Source: Streptomyces sp. NBC_00250
Lineage (GTDB): Bacteria > Actinomycetota > Actinomycetes > Streptomycetales > Streptomycetaceae
Length of the DNA: 64,000 bases
Direction: 5' to 3'
NCBI RefSeq assembly: GCF_036192275.1
Contig: NZ_CP108088.1
Coordinates: 8,108,001 to 8,172,000, forward strand
Part shown: piece by piece, positions 34,620 through 41,953 of the stretch
Layout of the letters: each line of letters begins with the position of its first letter
How positions within the stretch are numbered: the first letter of the stretch is position 1
Program-made: the position numbers and the translations under genes
Notes under the pieces: model-generated
What the model was told of the DNA's origin: nothing
Database searches by the model: none
Seen by the model: only the letters and a program-made list of their open reading frames with translations

Positions 34620-35543
34620 TCATATCGCGACCGCGGGTGTCTTCGGTGGGTCATCCGCCATCAGGCCCGTACGCAGACCGCCCAGGATGCGGCTGAGAAG
34701 ACGGGACACGTGCATCTGCGAGAGGCCGAGCCGCTCGCCTATCTCCGCCTGGGTCAGCTCGTCACCGAAGCGCAGCGCCAGGATCGTCCGGTCGCGCGCG
34801 GAGAGGGCGGCGACGAGCGGCTTGAGCGCTTCCAGGTTCTCGATCTTCTCGAAGGAGTCGTCGACGGTGCCGAGGCGGCGCGCGAGCGTCCCCGGCCCGC
34901 CGTCCTCGTCGTCCACGGGAACGTCGAGCGAACGGCTGGTGAACCCGTTCGCGGCGATCCGCCCCTCGCGCAGTTCCGCCTCGGTGATGTGGAGGTGGGC
35001 ACTGAGCTCCGGGGCCGTCGGCGGGCGGCCCAGGTCCTGTTCGAGGGCGTCGCCGGCCTTCGCCAGGTCCAGGCGCAGCTCCTGCAGACGGCGCGGTACG
35101 TGGACGCTCCAGCTGGTGTCCCTCAGATGCCGCCGTATCTCGCCGAGCACGGTCGGCAGGGCGAAGGACATGAACTCGTTGCCCCGGTCGGGGTCGAAGC
35201 GGTTGATCGCCTTGATCAGGCCGACCGTGCCGACCTGGATGACGTCCTCCCAGGATTCGTCGGAACGACGGAACCGGGTCGCCGCGTACTTGACGAGGCT
35301 GAGGTTCAGTTCGACCAGGGTGTTGCGTAGGTGCGAGTACGAGGACGTGCCCTCGTCGAGGGACCGCAGCCGGGTGAACAGGATCGCCGAGAGCGTGCGG
35401 GCGTCCGCGGTGCTCACCGCCAGGGGATCCGCGAGCTCCGCGAGCTCCGCGATGTCCGCGAACTCCGGGAGCCCGGGCGGCACCTCGACGGGGTCGTGGC
35501 GGACGGACCGGCCGCTCCGGACGGTGGTGCGGTTGTTCGACAT
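34620..35543 (-). CDS. SigB/SigF/SigG family sigma factor
   Basis: A 307-residue group 3 sigma-70 factor. Region 2 holds LVELNLSLVKYAATRF, QVGTVGLIKAINRFDPDRGN and FMSFALPTVLGEIRRHLRD; region 3 holds WSVHVPRRLQELRLDLAKA; region 4 has ARDRTILALRFGDELTQAEI and GLSQMHVSRLLSRIL. There is no region 1.1. In streptomycetes such factors control stress and development and are held by RsbW-like anti-sigmas. ATG 35543 starts MSNNRTTVRSG. It is convergent with one HATPase gene and divergent from a second; both, with the STAS proteins, probably regulate it. The acidic N-terminus contains EFADIAELAELADPL, made by a short DNA repeat. Confidence 0.95.
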   Translation of the reverse strand: MSNNRTTVRSGRSVRHDPVEVPPGLPEFADIAELAELADPLAVSTADARTLSAILFTRLRSLDEGTSSYSHLRNTLVELNLSLVKYAATRFRRSDESWEDVIQVGTVGLIKAINRFDPDRGNEFMSFALPTVLGEIRRHLRDTSWSVHVPRRLQELRLDLAKAGDALEQDLGRPPTAPELSAHLHITEAELREGRIAANGFTSRSLDVPVDDEDGGPGTLARRLGTVDDSFEKIENLEALKPLVAALSARDRTILALRFGDELTQAEIGERLGLSQMHVSRLLSRILGGLRTGLMADDPPKTPAVAI

Positions 35544-35681
35544 GAAGGCTCCTCGTGCGAGGTCCCTCTGGCCTCATGCCCGCTCCCGTGTCCCACGGGC
35601 CGCGTGGGTGACGGAGGGGGAGAGGCGGGGGAATGCGAACGGATTGTCGGGGCAGGGGCTTGGTGAAGGACGAGAGCAGAG

Positions 35682-35738
35682 GGTGGGGACGAGAAGAGGG
35701 TGGGGCGAGGAGACGGTGGGGACGAGAAGAGGGTGGGA
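35682..35738 (+). repeat. G-rich tandem repeat with quadruplex potential
   Basis: A 23-nt purine-rich block starting GGTGGGGACGAGAAGAGGG occurs at 35682 and 35715 (period 33). Each copy has GGG-T-GGGG, nine bases, GGG-T-GGG(G), which fits a G-quadruplex with loops of 1, 9 and 1. It lies in the leader of the HATPase gene and upstream of the divergent sigma gene. Confidence 0.65.
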
Positions 35739-35764
35739 CGAGCGCAGACAGGGTGGGAAGAACA

Positions 35765-36193
35765 GTGACCGCAGGGCATCGCACGCAGGACAGGAACCGC
35801 CGGCCCTTCGTTCCGCATGACGCGGCCGAGGCGCGCGCCCAGGTGGCGGCAGCGCTCCGGGTGGCCGCGACGGGGAACGGGAGCCCGCCGTCCACCACCG
35901 CCGTCGGGGACGCGCTGCTCGTGACGTCCGAGCTGGTGACCAATGCGCTGCGGCACGGCGGCGGGCTCACCGGCTTCGACGTGGACCTCGACCCGGGCGT
36001 GGTGACGATCACCGTCGCTGACGCGAGCGGCGAGCTGCCGCACCTCACGGACGCCCACGGGAGGGAGCGTGCCACCGGCCTGGCGGAGGGCGGCTTCGGC
36101 TGGCCCCTGATCAAGCTGCTGGCACAGGAGATCAGGCTGAGTCTGCCGCCGGAGGGCGGCAAGACGATCGAGGTGCGGCTGCCTCTTCATTGA
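35765..36193 (+). CDS. HATPase anti-sigma factor-like protein (short)
   Basis: A 142-residue GHKL ATPase. N-box LLVTSELVTNALRHGGGLTG (Glu56, Asn60, His64), G1 region ITVADASGELP, G2 region GLAEGGFGWPLIKLLAQE. It is of the RsbW-like kind common in streptomycetes. GTG 35765 was chosen because the ATPase domain starts immediately; the upstream in-frame extension is the G-rich repeat and is not protein-like. GGGAAG precedes it. It is divergent from the sigma-factor gene, with a 221-bp spacer. It is probably an antagonist of that sigma factor or a redundant partner of the other HATPase. Confidence 0.85.
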   Translation: MTAGHRTQDRNRRPFVPHDAAEARAQVAAALRVAATGNGSPPSTTAVGDALLVTSELVTNALRHGGGLTGFDVDLDPGVVTITVADASGELPHLTDAHGRERATGLAEGGFGWPLIKLLAQEIRLSLPPEGGKTIEVRLPLH

Positions 36194-36240
36194 CCCGCGC
36201 CCTTCGTCGACCCGCGCCTCTTCATCGACCCGCGCCCCTT
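36185..36240. repeat. 18-bp tandem repeat (3 copies)
   Basis: Three copies of TTCRTCGACCCGCGCCYC-like units (18-bp period) spanning the stop codon of the short HATPase and running into the end of the convergent STAS gene. Confidence 0.7.
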
Positions 36241-36656
36241 CGCCGCCCCTGACCCGCCTGCCGCGGAGCGATCGGCGGTGCGAAGAGTTCCCACGTGCCG
36301 GTCAGTCGGAACAGGCGGCTCATCCGTGGGCTCACGGGTCCCAGGGCCAGCGGGCAGCGCCCGCCGTTCAGATGCCCGCGTCGAGCGGCCACGAAGGCGC
36401 GCAGACCCACGCAGTCGCAGAAGGTGACGGCCGCCAGGTCGAGCGTGACGCCTTCCGGGTGCGCGCGCAGCGCGGCCTCGAGGTCCCGGTACAGGGCGGG
36501 GGCGGTGGCATGGTCGATCTCACCGCTGACGACGACACTGCCGCCCGGTGTGACCTCCACGGTCATCTGCGCGTCCTGCCCGGTCACGGGCGGCTCGGGG
36601 ACGGTGTCGCCGGCGGGCGCCCGGGGATCGGTGGGGCGGCCTGGAAGGGGGTGCAT
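36222..36656 (-). CDS. STAS protein with Cys at the phosphorylation position
   Basis: A 144-residue anti-anti-sigma-like protein with a Pro-rich N-terminal extension (1-30) and a STAS core (about 32-125): VVVSGEIDHATAPALYRDLE and TLDLAAVTFCDCVGLRAFVA. The loop reads Asp81-Cys82-Val-Gly where functional antagonists have Asp-Ser-x-Gly. With no Ser or Thr at 82 it cannot be switched off by the usual kinase reaction, so it may be a constitutive antagonist, a decoy or redox-sensitive. ATG 36656 has GGGAG about six bases upstream. It is convergent with the short HATPase. Confidence 0.85.
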   Translation of the reverse strand: MHPLPGRPTDPRAPAGDTVPEPPVTGQDAQMTVEVTPGGSVVVSGEIDHATAPALYRDLEAALRAHPEGVTLDLAAVTFCDCVGLRAFVAARRGHLNGGRCPLALGPVSPRMSRLFRLTGTWELFAPPIAPRQAGQGRRRGAGR

Positions 36657-36755
36657 GGTGTGCTCCCATGGGCCGGTCAGACCTGATCCTTTCGTCTCTA
36701 TCGTCCTCTTTTGGCCCGTAATACGTCAACAATCACATGAGATGAATTTCCGGTC

Positions 36756-36785
36756 TTGCGACTCATGAGTAAATCGCCACATAAT
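36756..36785 (+). promoter_or_regulatory. Promoter with palindrome, leaderless winged-helix gene
   Basis: TTGCGA (36756-36761), 18-bp spacer, CATAAT (36780-36785), then six bases to ATG 36792: a good housekeeping-type promoter driving a leaderless mRNA. The spacer begins with a perfect 10-bp palindrome ACTCATGAGT (36761-36770), a likely autoregulatory operator. Confidence 0.6.
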
Positions 36786-36791
36786 GGGTGC

Positions 36792-37154
36792 ATGGGTGAC
36801 AGTTCAGGCGATCGTCGGTCGTGGACCTTCCTGACGAACCACGCCCGAGTGCTGGTGGTGATCGCCCGAGATCCCGATGTACGTCTGCGTGACGTCGCCG
36901 TCGCATGCGAGGTGACCGAGCGGACGGTGCAGGCGATCGTCGCCGATCTGGAGGCCGCCGGGTACCTGGCGCACGCGCGCGAGGGGCGGCGCAACCGCTA
37001 CCGCCTGTCCTCCGGCATGCGCTTCCGGCATCCGCTGGAGGGCGACTACGAGATCACCGGCCTGCTGGATCTGCTGAAGGCCGACCCCCGCGGCGGTCCC
37101 GTGCCCCATGTCGAGGCAGGCGACACCGGCCCTCTGTCCCGCGCGGACACCTAG
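36792..37154 (+). CDS. Winged-helix transcriptional regulator (MarR-like)
   Basis: A 120-residue protein with one winged-helix domain (about 12-80): WTFLTNHARVLVVIARDPDV, RLRDVAVACEVTERTVQAIV and EAAGYLAHAREGRRNRYRLS. The acidic C-terminus has HPLEGDYEITGLLDLL. This compact type is common in streptomycetes next to STAS/HATPase genes; targets are unknown. ATG 36792 has no Shine-Dalgarno and sits six bases after a -10, so it is probably leaderless. It is divergent from the Cys-STAS gene, which may share regulation. Confidence 0.8.
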   Translation: MGDSSGDRRSWTFLTNHARVLVVIARDPDVRLRDVAVACEVTERTVQAIVADLEAAGYLAHAREGRRNRYRLSSGMRFRHPLEGDYEITGLLDLLKADPRGGPVPHVEAGDTGPLSRADT

Positions 37155-37241
37155 GTCGTGTCCGGCAGGTCCCGCCTTGCCCGCGACGCCTCGCACGCAC
37201 GATCGCCGCGCCCGTGAAGCGGTAGGACACGACGACCTGCC
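37153..37241. repeat. Interleaved inverted repeats (possible element remnant)
   Basis: GTCGTGTCC (37153-37161) and GGCAGGTC (37162-37169) on the left reappear as their inverse complements GGACACGAC (37225-37233) and GACCTGCC (37234-37241) on the right, in the same order. The pairs therefore cross rather than nest. Between the winged-helix gene and the lipoprotein gene; no ORF inside. Confidence 0.5.
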
Positions 37242-37257
37242 GCCGGCTCGGCCCGCG

Positions 37258-37752
37258 CTACCCGTTGAGGAACTCGCCGCACCGGTAGGGGCCGAGGTCC
37301 CGGCCCTCCGGCCGGCGCAGCGTGACCTTCACGTCGTCGGTCCTGACCGTCGGGTCGAGCACGGACTGCGCGCGGGCCAGGGTGCACACCAGTTGCCCCG
37401 TGCCCTGGTCGCGGCCCGACGCCGCGTACGGGTCCTCCAGGTGCACCGTGACCTGGTCGCCCTCGCCCGTCACCGTGTAGCCGCCGAGCTGGACCAGGTT
37501 GGTGAGGCCGTCACGCTGTTCGGCCGGGGGAGGGCCGCCGGCGAGCAGTTTCACCACCGCGTTGAGGCTCTCGACCTTCCTGTCGAGCACCGGCACTCCC
37601 CGCAGTCCGCTGTCCGACGCGAAGTACAGCCGGACTCCCCGCGTCAGCCCGGACGCCGGCTCACCCGCCCCTATCACCCCCGTCGGCTGCACACCGCACC
37701 CCACCAGGGCGATCCCGAGGACGGAGAGCAGCACTCCCGCTCGTCCCTTCAC
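37258..37752 (-). CDS. GerMN-like lipoprotein
   Basis: A 164-residue exported lipoprotein. Signal peptide with lipobox ALVGC at Cys19, then a beta-rich domain (about 35-110: GVRLYFASDSGLRGVPVLDR, VESLNAVVKLLAGGPPPAEQ) resembling the GerMN fold found in spore-germination and LpqB proteins, and a Cys-containing tail. GTG 37752 overlaps the kinase stop (GTGA). It is the third gene of a response regulator, kinase, lipoprotein operon. In related actinobacterial loci (afsQ, cse) such lipoproteins modulate signalling by the kinase at the cell surface. Confidence 0.82.
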   Translation of the reverse strand: MKGRAGVLLSVLGIALVGCGVQPTGVIGAGEPASGLTRGVRLYFASDSGLRGVPVLDRKVESLNAVVKLLAGGPPPAEQRDGLTNLVQLGGYTVTGEGDQVTVHLEDPYAASGRDQGTGQLVCTLARAQSVLDPTVRTDDVKVTLRRPEGRDLGPYRCGEFLNG

Positions 37753-39368
37753 TCCGCTCCCTCTTCCGTACGCCGCAGGGGCAGGCGCAGTGTGAACACG
37801 GCACCGCCCTCCGGCCCTTCGACGACGTCGATCGTGCCGCCGTGCAGCCGCGCGTTCTCCAGGGCGATCGCCGTGCCGAGGCCGCTGCCCTGCCCGGCGG
37901 TGTCGGCCGCACTCCGCGTGCGGGCCGTATCCGCCTTGTAGAACCGGTCGAAGACCCGCTCCCGGGCCTCCGCCGGCAGCCCCGGGCCGTGGTCGGCGAC
38001 CTCCACCGTCACCCACTCCCCGTCCGCTGCCCCGGTCGTGCCGAGGGTCACGGTGACCGGCGGGGCTCCGTGCCGCAGCGCGTTGCCCACCAGGTTCGCC
38101 ACGATCACATCGACGCGACGCCGGTCGACCACCGCCCGTACCCCCTCGTCGAGGCGGACCTCCACCCGGTCCGTCCAGCCGCGCACCGCGAGCGACGCCC
38201 GTACCGCATCGGCGAGGTCCGTCTCCGCCGCGTTCAGCCGGACCGCGTTCGCGTCGAAGCGGGAGATCTCCATCAGGTCCTCGACGAGCCGCGAGAGCCG
38301 TGCCGTCTCCGCGCCCACGGTACGGGCCGCCCGCGCCGCGTCCGGCGGCAGCTGGTCGGCGTCCTCCTCCAGGACGGTCGCGACCATCGTCATCGCCGCC
38401 AGAGGTGTGCGCAGTTCGTGCGATACGTCCGCCACGAAGCGGCGCGCCTTCGCCTCCTGCTCGCGCAGCCGCGCGTCGGAGGCCTGAAGGGCGTCCGCCG
38501 TCTCGTTGAACGTCCGCGCCAGATCGGCCAGTTCGTCGTGCCCCGTGACCGCGACCCGACTCCCGAGATCGCCCTCCGCGAGCTCGCGCGTGGCCCGTCC
38601 CAGCTTCCGTACGGGACGGAGGACCGTTCCGGCGGCCAGCAGCGCCAGGACGGCGGCCAGCACCACCACCGGCAGGACTCCCGCCCGTACGGAGTCGAGC
38701 AGGGCGGCGGTGTCGTCGCGTTCGGCCCGCAGATCGGTGATGACGAAGACTTCGAGGCCGGAGGAGCGCCGGTCCCCGTCCGCGTACGTCACGGGCATGC
38801 CGACCACCAGATAGGGATCGCCCCGCCACATGACCCGCTGGAACCGGGACCCGTCCCCGGCCCGTACGGCGGTGCGCAGCTCGGCGGTGATCCTGCCGTC
38901 CGTGTCGGCGAGCGAATCGGAGACCGCGGCCAGGTCGTGGTAGCGGGCGACCACGATGCGGGCGCCGAGGCCGTCCGAGACCTTCGACGCGAACCGGGAG
39001 AGCGACCGCTGGTCGGGCGGCAGGTCGAAGTCGGCGGCGACCGCGGTGACCCGCGTCCGCACGTCGTTCACGGCGGCGTCCTGGGTGCGCCGCAGGACGG
39101 CGGTGCGCGCGTCCCGGTAGGCGAGCGCGGTCGCGGTGACCGCGCTGATGAGCGCGACGACGACGAACGTCACGACGAGCCGGGTCCGCAGCCCGCCGAC
39201 GAGCCGCCGGGAGCGCCGCGTAGGGCCCCCGCCACGCCCACTGGGGCCGCTGCCGGTGGCATGGCCATGGCCGGGGTCACTGCCGGTGCCGGGGCCGGGG
39301 CCGGATTCAGATCCGGTGCGAGTGCGGCCGCCGGTGCTGGTGAGCCCAGCGCCCTTTCCGCGGCTCAC
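37749..39368 (-). CDS. Sensor histidine kinase (AfsQ2/CseC-like)
   Basis: A 539-residue membrane kinase. Low-complexity Gly/Thr/Ser N-terminus (about 1-55), first helix LVVTFVVVALISAVTATALA (about 64-83), extracellular sensor (about 85-235), second helix VLPVVVLAAVLALLAAGTVL, HAMP (about 255-310), phospho-acceptor box FVADVSHELRTPLAAMT, and the ATP site (ANLVGNALRHG N-box, DHGPGLP, GQGSGLGTAI). It overlaps the response-regulator stop by four bases (GTG start). The cognate regulator precedes it and a lipoprotein follows. The ligand is unknown; the adjacent MacB-like exporter suggests an envelope-active compound. Confidence 0.9.
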   Translation of the reverse strand: MSRGKGAGLTSTGGRTRTGSESGPGPGTGSDPGHGHATGSGPSGRGGGPTRRSRRLVGGLRTRLVVTFVVVALISAVTATALAYRDARTAVLRRTQDAAVNDVRTRVTAVAADFDLPPDQRSLSRFASKVSDGLGARIVVARYHDLAAVSDSLADTDGRITAELRTAVRAGDGSRFQRVMWRGDPYLVVGMPVTYADGDRRSSGLEVFVITDLRAERDDTAALLDSVRAGVLPVVVLAAVLALLAAGTVLRPVRKLGRATRELAEGDLGSRVAVTGHDELADLARTFNETADALQASDARLREQEAKARRFVADVSHELRTPLAAMTMVATVLEEDADQLPPDAARAARTVGAETARLSRLVEDLMEISRFDANAVRLNAAETDLADAVRASLAVRGWTDRVEVRLDEGVRAVVDRRRVDVIVANLVGNALRHGAPPVTVTLGTTGAADGEWVTVEVADHGPGLPAEARERVFDRFYKADTARTRSAADTAGQGSGLGTAIALENARLHGGTIDVVEGPEGGAVFTLRLPLRRTEEGAE

Positions 39369-40060
39369 AGCGGTCCGAAGCGGTAGCCGAAGCCCCGCAC
39401 CGTCTGGACGTAGCGCGGCCTCGCCGGTACGTCCTCCAGCTTGGCCCGCAGCCGGCCGACCGCCGCGTCCACCAGCCGGGAGTCACCGAGGAACGTGTGG
39501 TCCCAGACCGATTCGAGGAGCTGCTCGCGGCTGAACACCCGGCCGGGGGAGGCCGACAGTTCGAGGAGCAGCCGCAGTTCGGTGGGCGGCAGCGGGATCG
39601 TGACACCGTGCTTCGTGACGGTGAGACCGGCGCGGTCGATCACCAGGCCCGCGAGGTCGCCGTCGCCGGTCCGCGACGGCCCGGACGGTTCCGCCCGCCG
39701 CAGGGCCGCCCGGATGCGGGCCTCCAGGACGGGCGCGGTGACCGGCTTCACCACGTAGTCGTCGGCGCCCGCCTCCAGGCCCGTCACGATGTCGTGGTCG
39801 TCCCCACGCGCGGTCAGCATGATCACCGGCAGCGTGGTCGTACGGGCGCGGATGCGGCGGCACACCTCGAAGCCGTTCATCCCCGGCAGCATCAGGTCGA
39901 GGACGACCAGCTCGACCTTGCCGCCGCCCGGGGCGTCGAGCAGCGCGAGCGCCTCCTCACCGGTGGCCGCCGTGTCGACGTCGTACCCGTGCCGGCGCAG
40001 CACGAGCTCCATTCCGTCCCGTACGGACGCGTCGTCCTCGATCAGCAGTACATGCGGCAT
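39365..40060 (-). CDS. OmpR-family response regulator (AfsQ1/CseB-like)
   Basis: A 231-residue regulator. Receiver domain (about 1-120): acidic pocket LLIEDD, phospho-acceptor Asp55 (VVLDLMLPG), switch Thr in MLTARGD, Lys in YVVKP. The C-terminal winged helix (about 135-228) has LPPTELRLLLELSASPGRVF and SRLVDAAVGRLRAKLEDV. ATG 40060 follows CATAAT by seven bases, so the mRNA is probably leaderless. Order of regulator, kinase and lipoprotein matches afsQ-type loci. It is divergent from a lipoprotein/MacB-like export operon, its most likely target. Confidence 0.92.
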   Translation of the reverse strand: MPHVLLIEDDASVRDGMELVLRRHGYDVDTAATGEEALALLDAPGGGKVELVVLDLMLPGMNGFEVCRRIRARTTTLPVIMLTARGDDHDIVTGLEAGADDYVVKPVTAPVLEARIRAALRRAEPSGPSRTGDGDLAGLVIDRAGLTVTKHGVTIPLPPTELRLLLELSASPGRVFSREQLLESVWDHTFLGDSRLVDAAVGRLRAKLEDVPARPRYVQTVRGFGYRFGPL

Positions 40061-40067
40061 GCGGTCG

Positions 40068-40073
40068 ATTATG
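40068..40073 (-). promoter_or_regulatory. -10 of the response-regulator operon
   Basis: Minus-strand CATAAT, seven bases before ATG 40060, no Shine-Dalgarno between: probable leaderless start. On the other side, GTTACGTTC (40134-40142) precedes the divergent operon and contains a GTnAC half-site like that of AfsQ1. Confidence 0.45.
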
Positions 40074-40193
40074 GGTGCCGCGAGCGCCGCTCCGTCCTCC
40101 CGGCAGGGGTCGATGCGCAGGTCGGGGGCATTGTTACGTTCTCATCATGTCGCCATGGAATCGCCATCACCTGGCCTGACGAGGGTGGTGGTC

Positions 40194-40862
40194 ATGAGCC
40201 CGAAGACACCTTCCCGTGCCACCTCCCGTGCCACTGCCCGGCTGCGCCTCACCGCCCTCGCCGCGCTCCCCGTCCTCCTCCTCTCCGCGGCCTGCGGCAG
40301 CGGTGACGACGGCGCCCGTGGAACCCAGCAGACCGACGACATCGCCTCCGTTCCGGAGACCACCACCACCGCCTCGCCGTCCGCCGACGTCGCCGGCACT
40401 CCCAGCACCCGGCCCGCCGGGAAGAGCGCCTTCTACGACGCCCAGCTGGCCTACGTCCGGTGCATGCGCGTCAAGGGCGGCTACAAGGACTTCCCGGACC
40501 CCAAGCTCAGCGGTCACCTCGACTGGGGGAAGGTCGAGGAGATCTCCTCCCGGCCCGGCCAGATGGAGGCCGCCAAGGGCGGCAAGAACGGTGTCTGCGT
40601 CGACGAACTCCAGAAGGTCATGCTGGCCGAGCCCAAGCGGGACCAGCAGAAGGACTACGAGTCGATGCTCGCGCACGCCAAGTGCATGCGCGACAACGGC
40701 GTCTCCCGGTTCACCAACCCGACCATGAGCGGCGGCAACGCCCAGCCGGGCGGCGACCCGAACCCCGCCTCCCCGACCATCGACGGCGACTCGCCGGCGT
40801 ACAAGCAGGCCCGCGAGGCGTGCAAGACGAAGCTGCTCGACGGTCTGGACGGCATGCAGTGA
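40194..40862 (+). CDS. Secreted lipoprotein of unknown function
   Basis: A 222-residue lipoprotein. Basic signal peptide with lipobox LLSAAC (Cys about 34), Thr/Ser/Pro linker, then a duplicated motif in which Tyr/His-Val/Ala-x-CMR is followed by Gly and Phe: AQLAYVRCMRVKGGYKDFPD (about 83-102) and AHAKCMRDNGVSRFTNP (about 162-178). The paired CMR units look like a small repeated helical domain and are typical of lipoproteins encoded next to MacB-like exporters in streptomycetes. ATG 40194. The next gene's GTG overlaps its stop, so it is the first gene of a four-gene operon. Confidence 0.8.
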   Translation: MSPKTPSRATSRATARLRLTALAALPVLLLSAACGSGDDGARGTQQTDDIASVPETTTTASPSADVAGTPSTRPAGKSAFYDAQLAYVRCMRVKGGYKDFPDPKLSGHLDWGKVEEISSRPGQMEAAKGGKNGVCVDELQKVMLAEPKRDQQKDYESMLAHAKCMRDNGVSRFTNPTMSGGNAQPGGDPNPASPTIDGDSPAYKQAREACKTKLLDGLDGMQ

Positions 40863-41953
40863 AGCGCCGCACCGCCTTCCGCGTGCTCGGCGCGGTGACG
40901 GTCGCCGCCGCCGTCACCGGGGGAGTCGTGTTCGTCGCCGACGTCGGCATCCTCGGCGACGGCCGGGGCGCCCCGGCCGGGAAGGGCGGCGACCTGCCGC
41001 CCGCCACCGCGACCGTCGTACGCACCGACCTCGTCCAGTCCAAGACCGTAGACGGCCGGCTCGACTTCGCCCAGCGCCGCCCCGTCAAGTCCGCCGTCGA
41101 CGGCACCGTCACCGTGGCCGCCTCCGAAGGCAGAACACTCACCATGGGGCAGGCGCTGTACGAGCTGAACGACAAGCCCGTCACCCTGCTCTACGGTCCC
41201 GTCCCGATGTTCCGCGAGATGAAGTCGGGCGACCGGGGCAGCGACGTACTCCAACTGGAGCGCAACCTTCGCGACCTGGGGTACGGCTCCGGGCTCTACG
41301 TCGACACGCGGTACGACAAGGACACCGAGACCGCCGTCAAGCGGTGGCAGAAGTCCCTGAACCGCGAGCCCACCGGCAAGGTCGGCCGGGGAGACGTCGT
41401 CTTCCAGCCCGCCCAGGTCAAGGTCGTCTCCGCCGACGCCGCGCTCGCCGACCAGGTCGGCCCCGGCGAACCCGTCCTGACGATCGCCTCCACCAAGCCG
41501 GTCGTCCGGGCCCACCTGGACCAGACCGACGGCGCGCTCACGGCGTCCGGCACCAAGGTGGAGGTCACCCTGCCCAGCGGGAAGACCGTGGCCGGGCGCG
41601 TCGCCGGAACCGTACGCCCCGAGGAGACCGGCTCCGGGGACGGCGCGGGCGGGCAGGAAGGAATCGTCGTCGAGGTCGTCCTCGACGGCGGGGCGCGCGC
41701 CGCGTCCGGCGAGGACGCCAGGGCGCCGGCCAGCGTGAAGTTCGTCAGCGAGGCCCGCAAGGGAGTCCTCGCGGTCCCCGTCGAGGCGGTCCTCGCCCTC
41801 CGCGGCGAGAACGGCGGTTACGGCCTCCAGATCGTCCAGGGCACCACCACGAGGACGATACGGGTGGAGACGGGCATGACCGCCGACGGCCGGATCGAGG
41901 TCAGCGGCCCGGACGTGACGGAAGGCCTGAAGGTCGGAATGGCGGCCTCATGA
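40859..41953 (+). CDS. Membrane-fusion/adaptor protein with peptidoglycan-binding domain
   Basis: A 364-residue exported adaptor. N-terminal anchor helix (about 8-27), a HlyD-like lipoyl/barrel part (TVVRTDLVQSKTVDGRLDFA, VDGTVTVAASEGRTLTMGQA), and a peptidoglycan-binding helical module inserted at about 120-162 (GSDVLQLERNLRDLGYGSGL, ETAVKRWQKSL). Membrane-proximal strands follow (GVLAVPVEAVLALRGENGGY). In Gram-positive MacAB-like systems this subunit links the ABC permease to the wall. GTG 40859 overlaps the lipoprotein stop, and the stop overlaps the ATPase start (ATGA). Confidence 0.87.
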   Translation: MKRRTAFRVLGAVTVAAAVTGGVVFVADVGILGDGRGAPAGKGGDLPPATATVVRTDLVQSKTVDGRLDFAQRRPVKSAVDGTVTVAASEGRTLTMGQALYELNDKPVTLLYGPVPMFREMKSGDRGSDVLQLERNLRDLGYGSGLYVDTRYDKDTETAVKRWQKSLNREPTGKVGRGDVVFQPAQVKVVSADAALADQVGPGEPVLTIASTKPVVRAHLDQTDGALTASGTKVEVTLPSGKTVAGRVAGTVRPEETGSGDGAGGQEGIVVEVVLDGGARAASGEDARAPASVKFVSEARKGVLAVPVEAVLALRGENGGYGLQIVQGTTTRTIRVETGMTADGRIEVSGPDVTEGLKVGMAAS

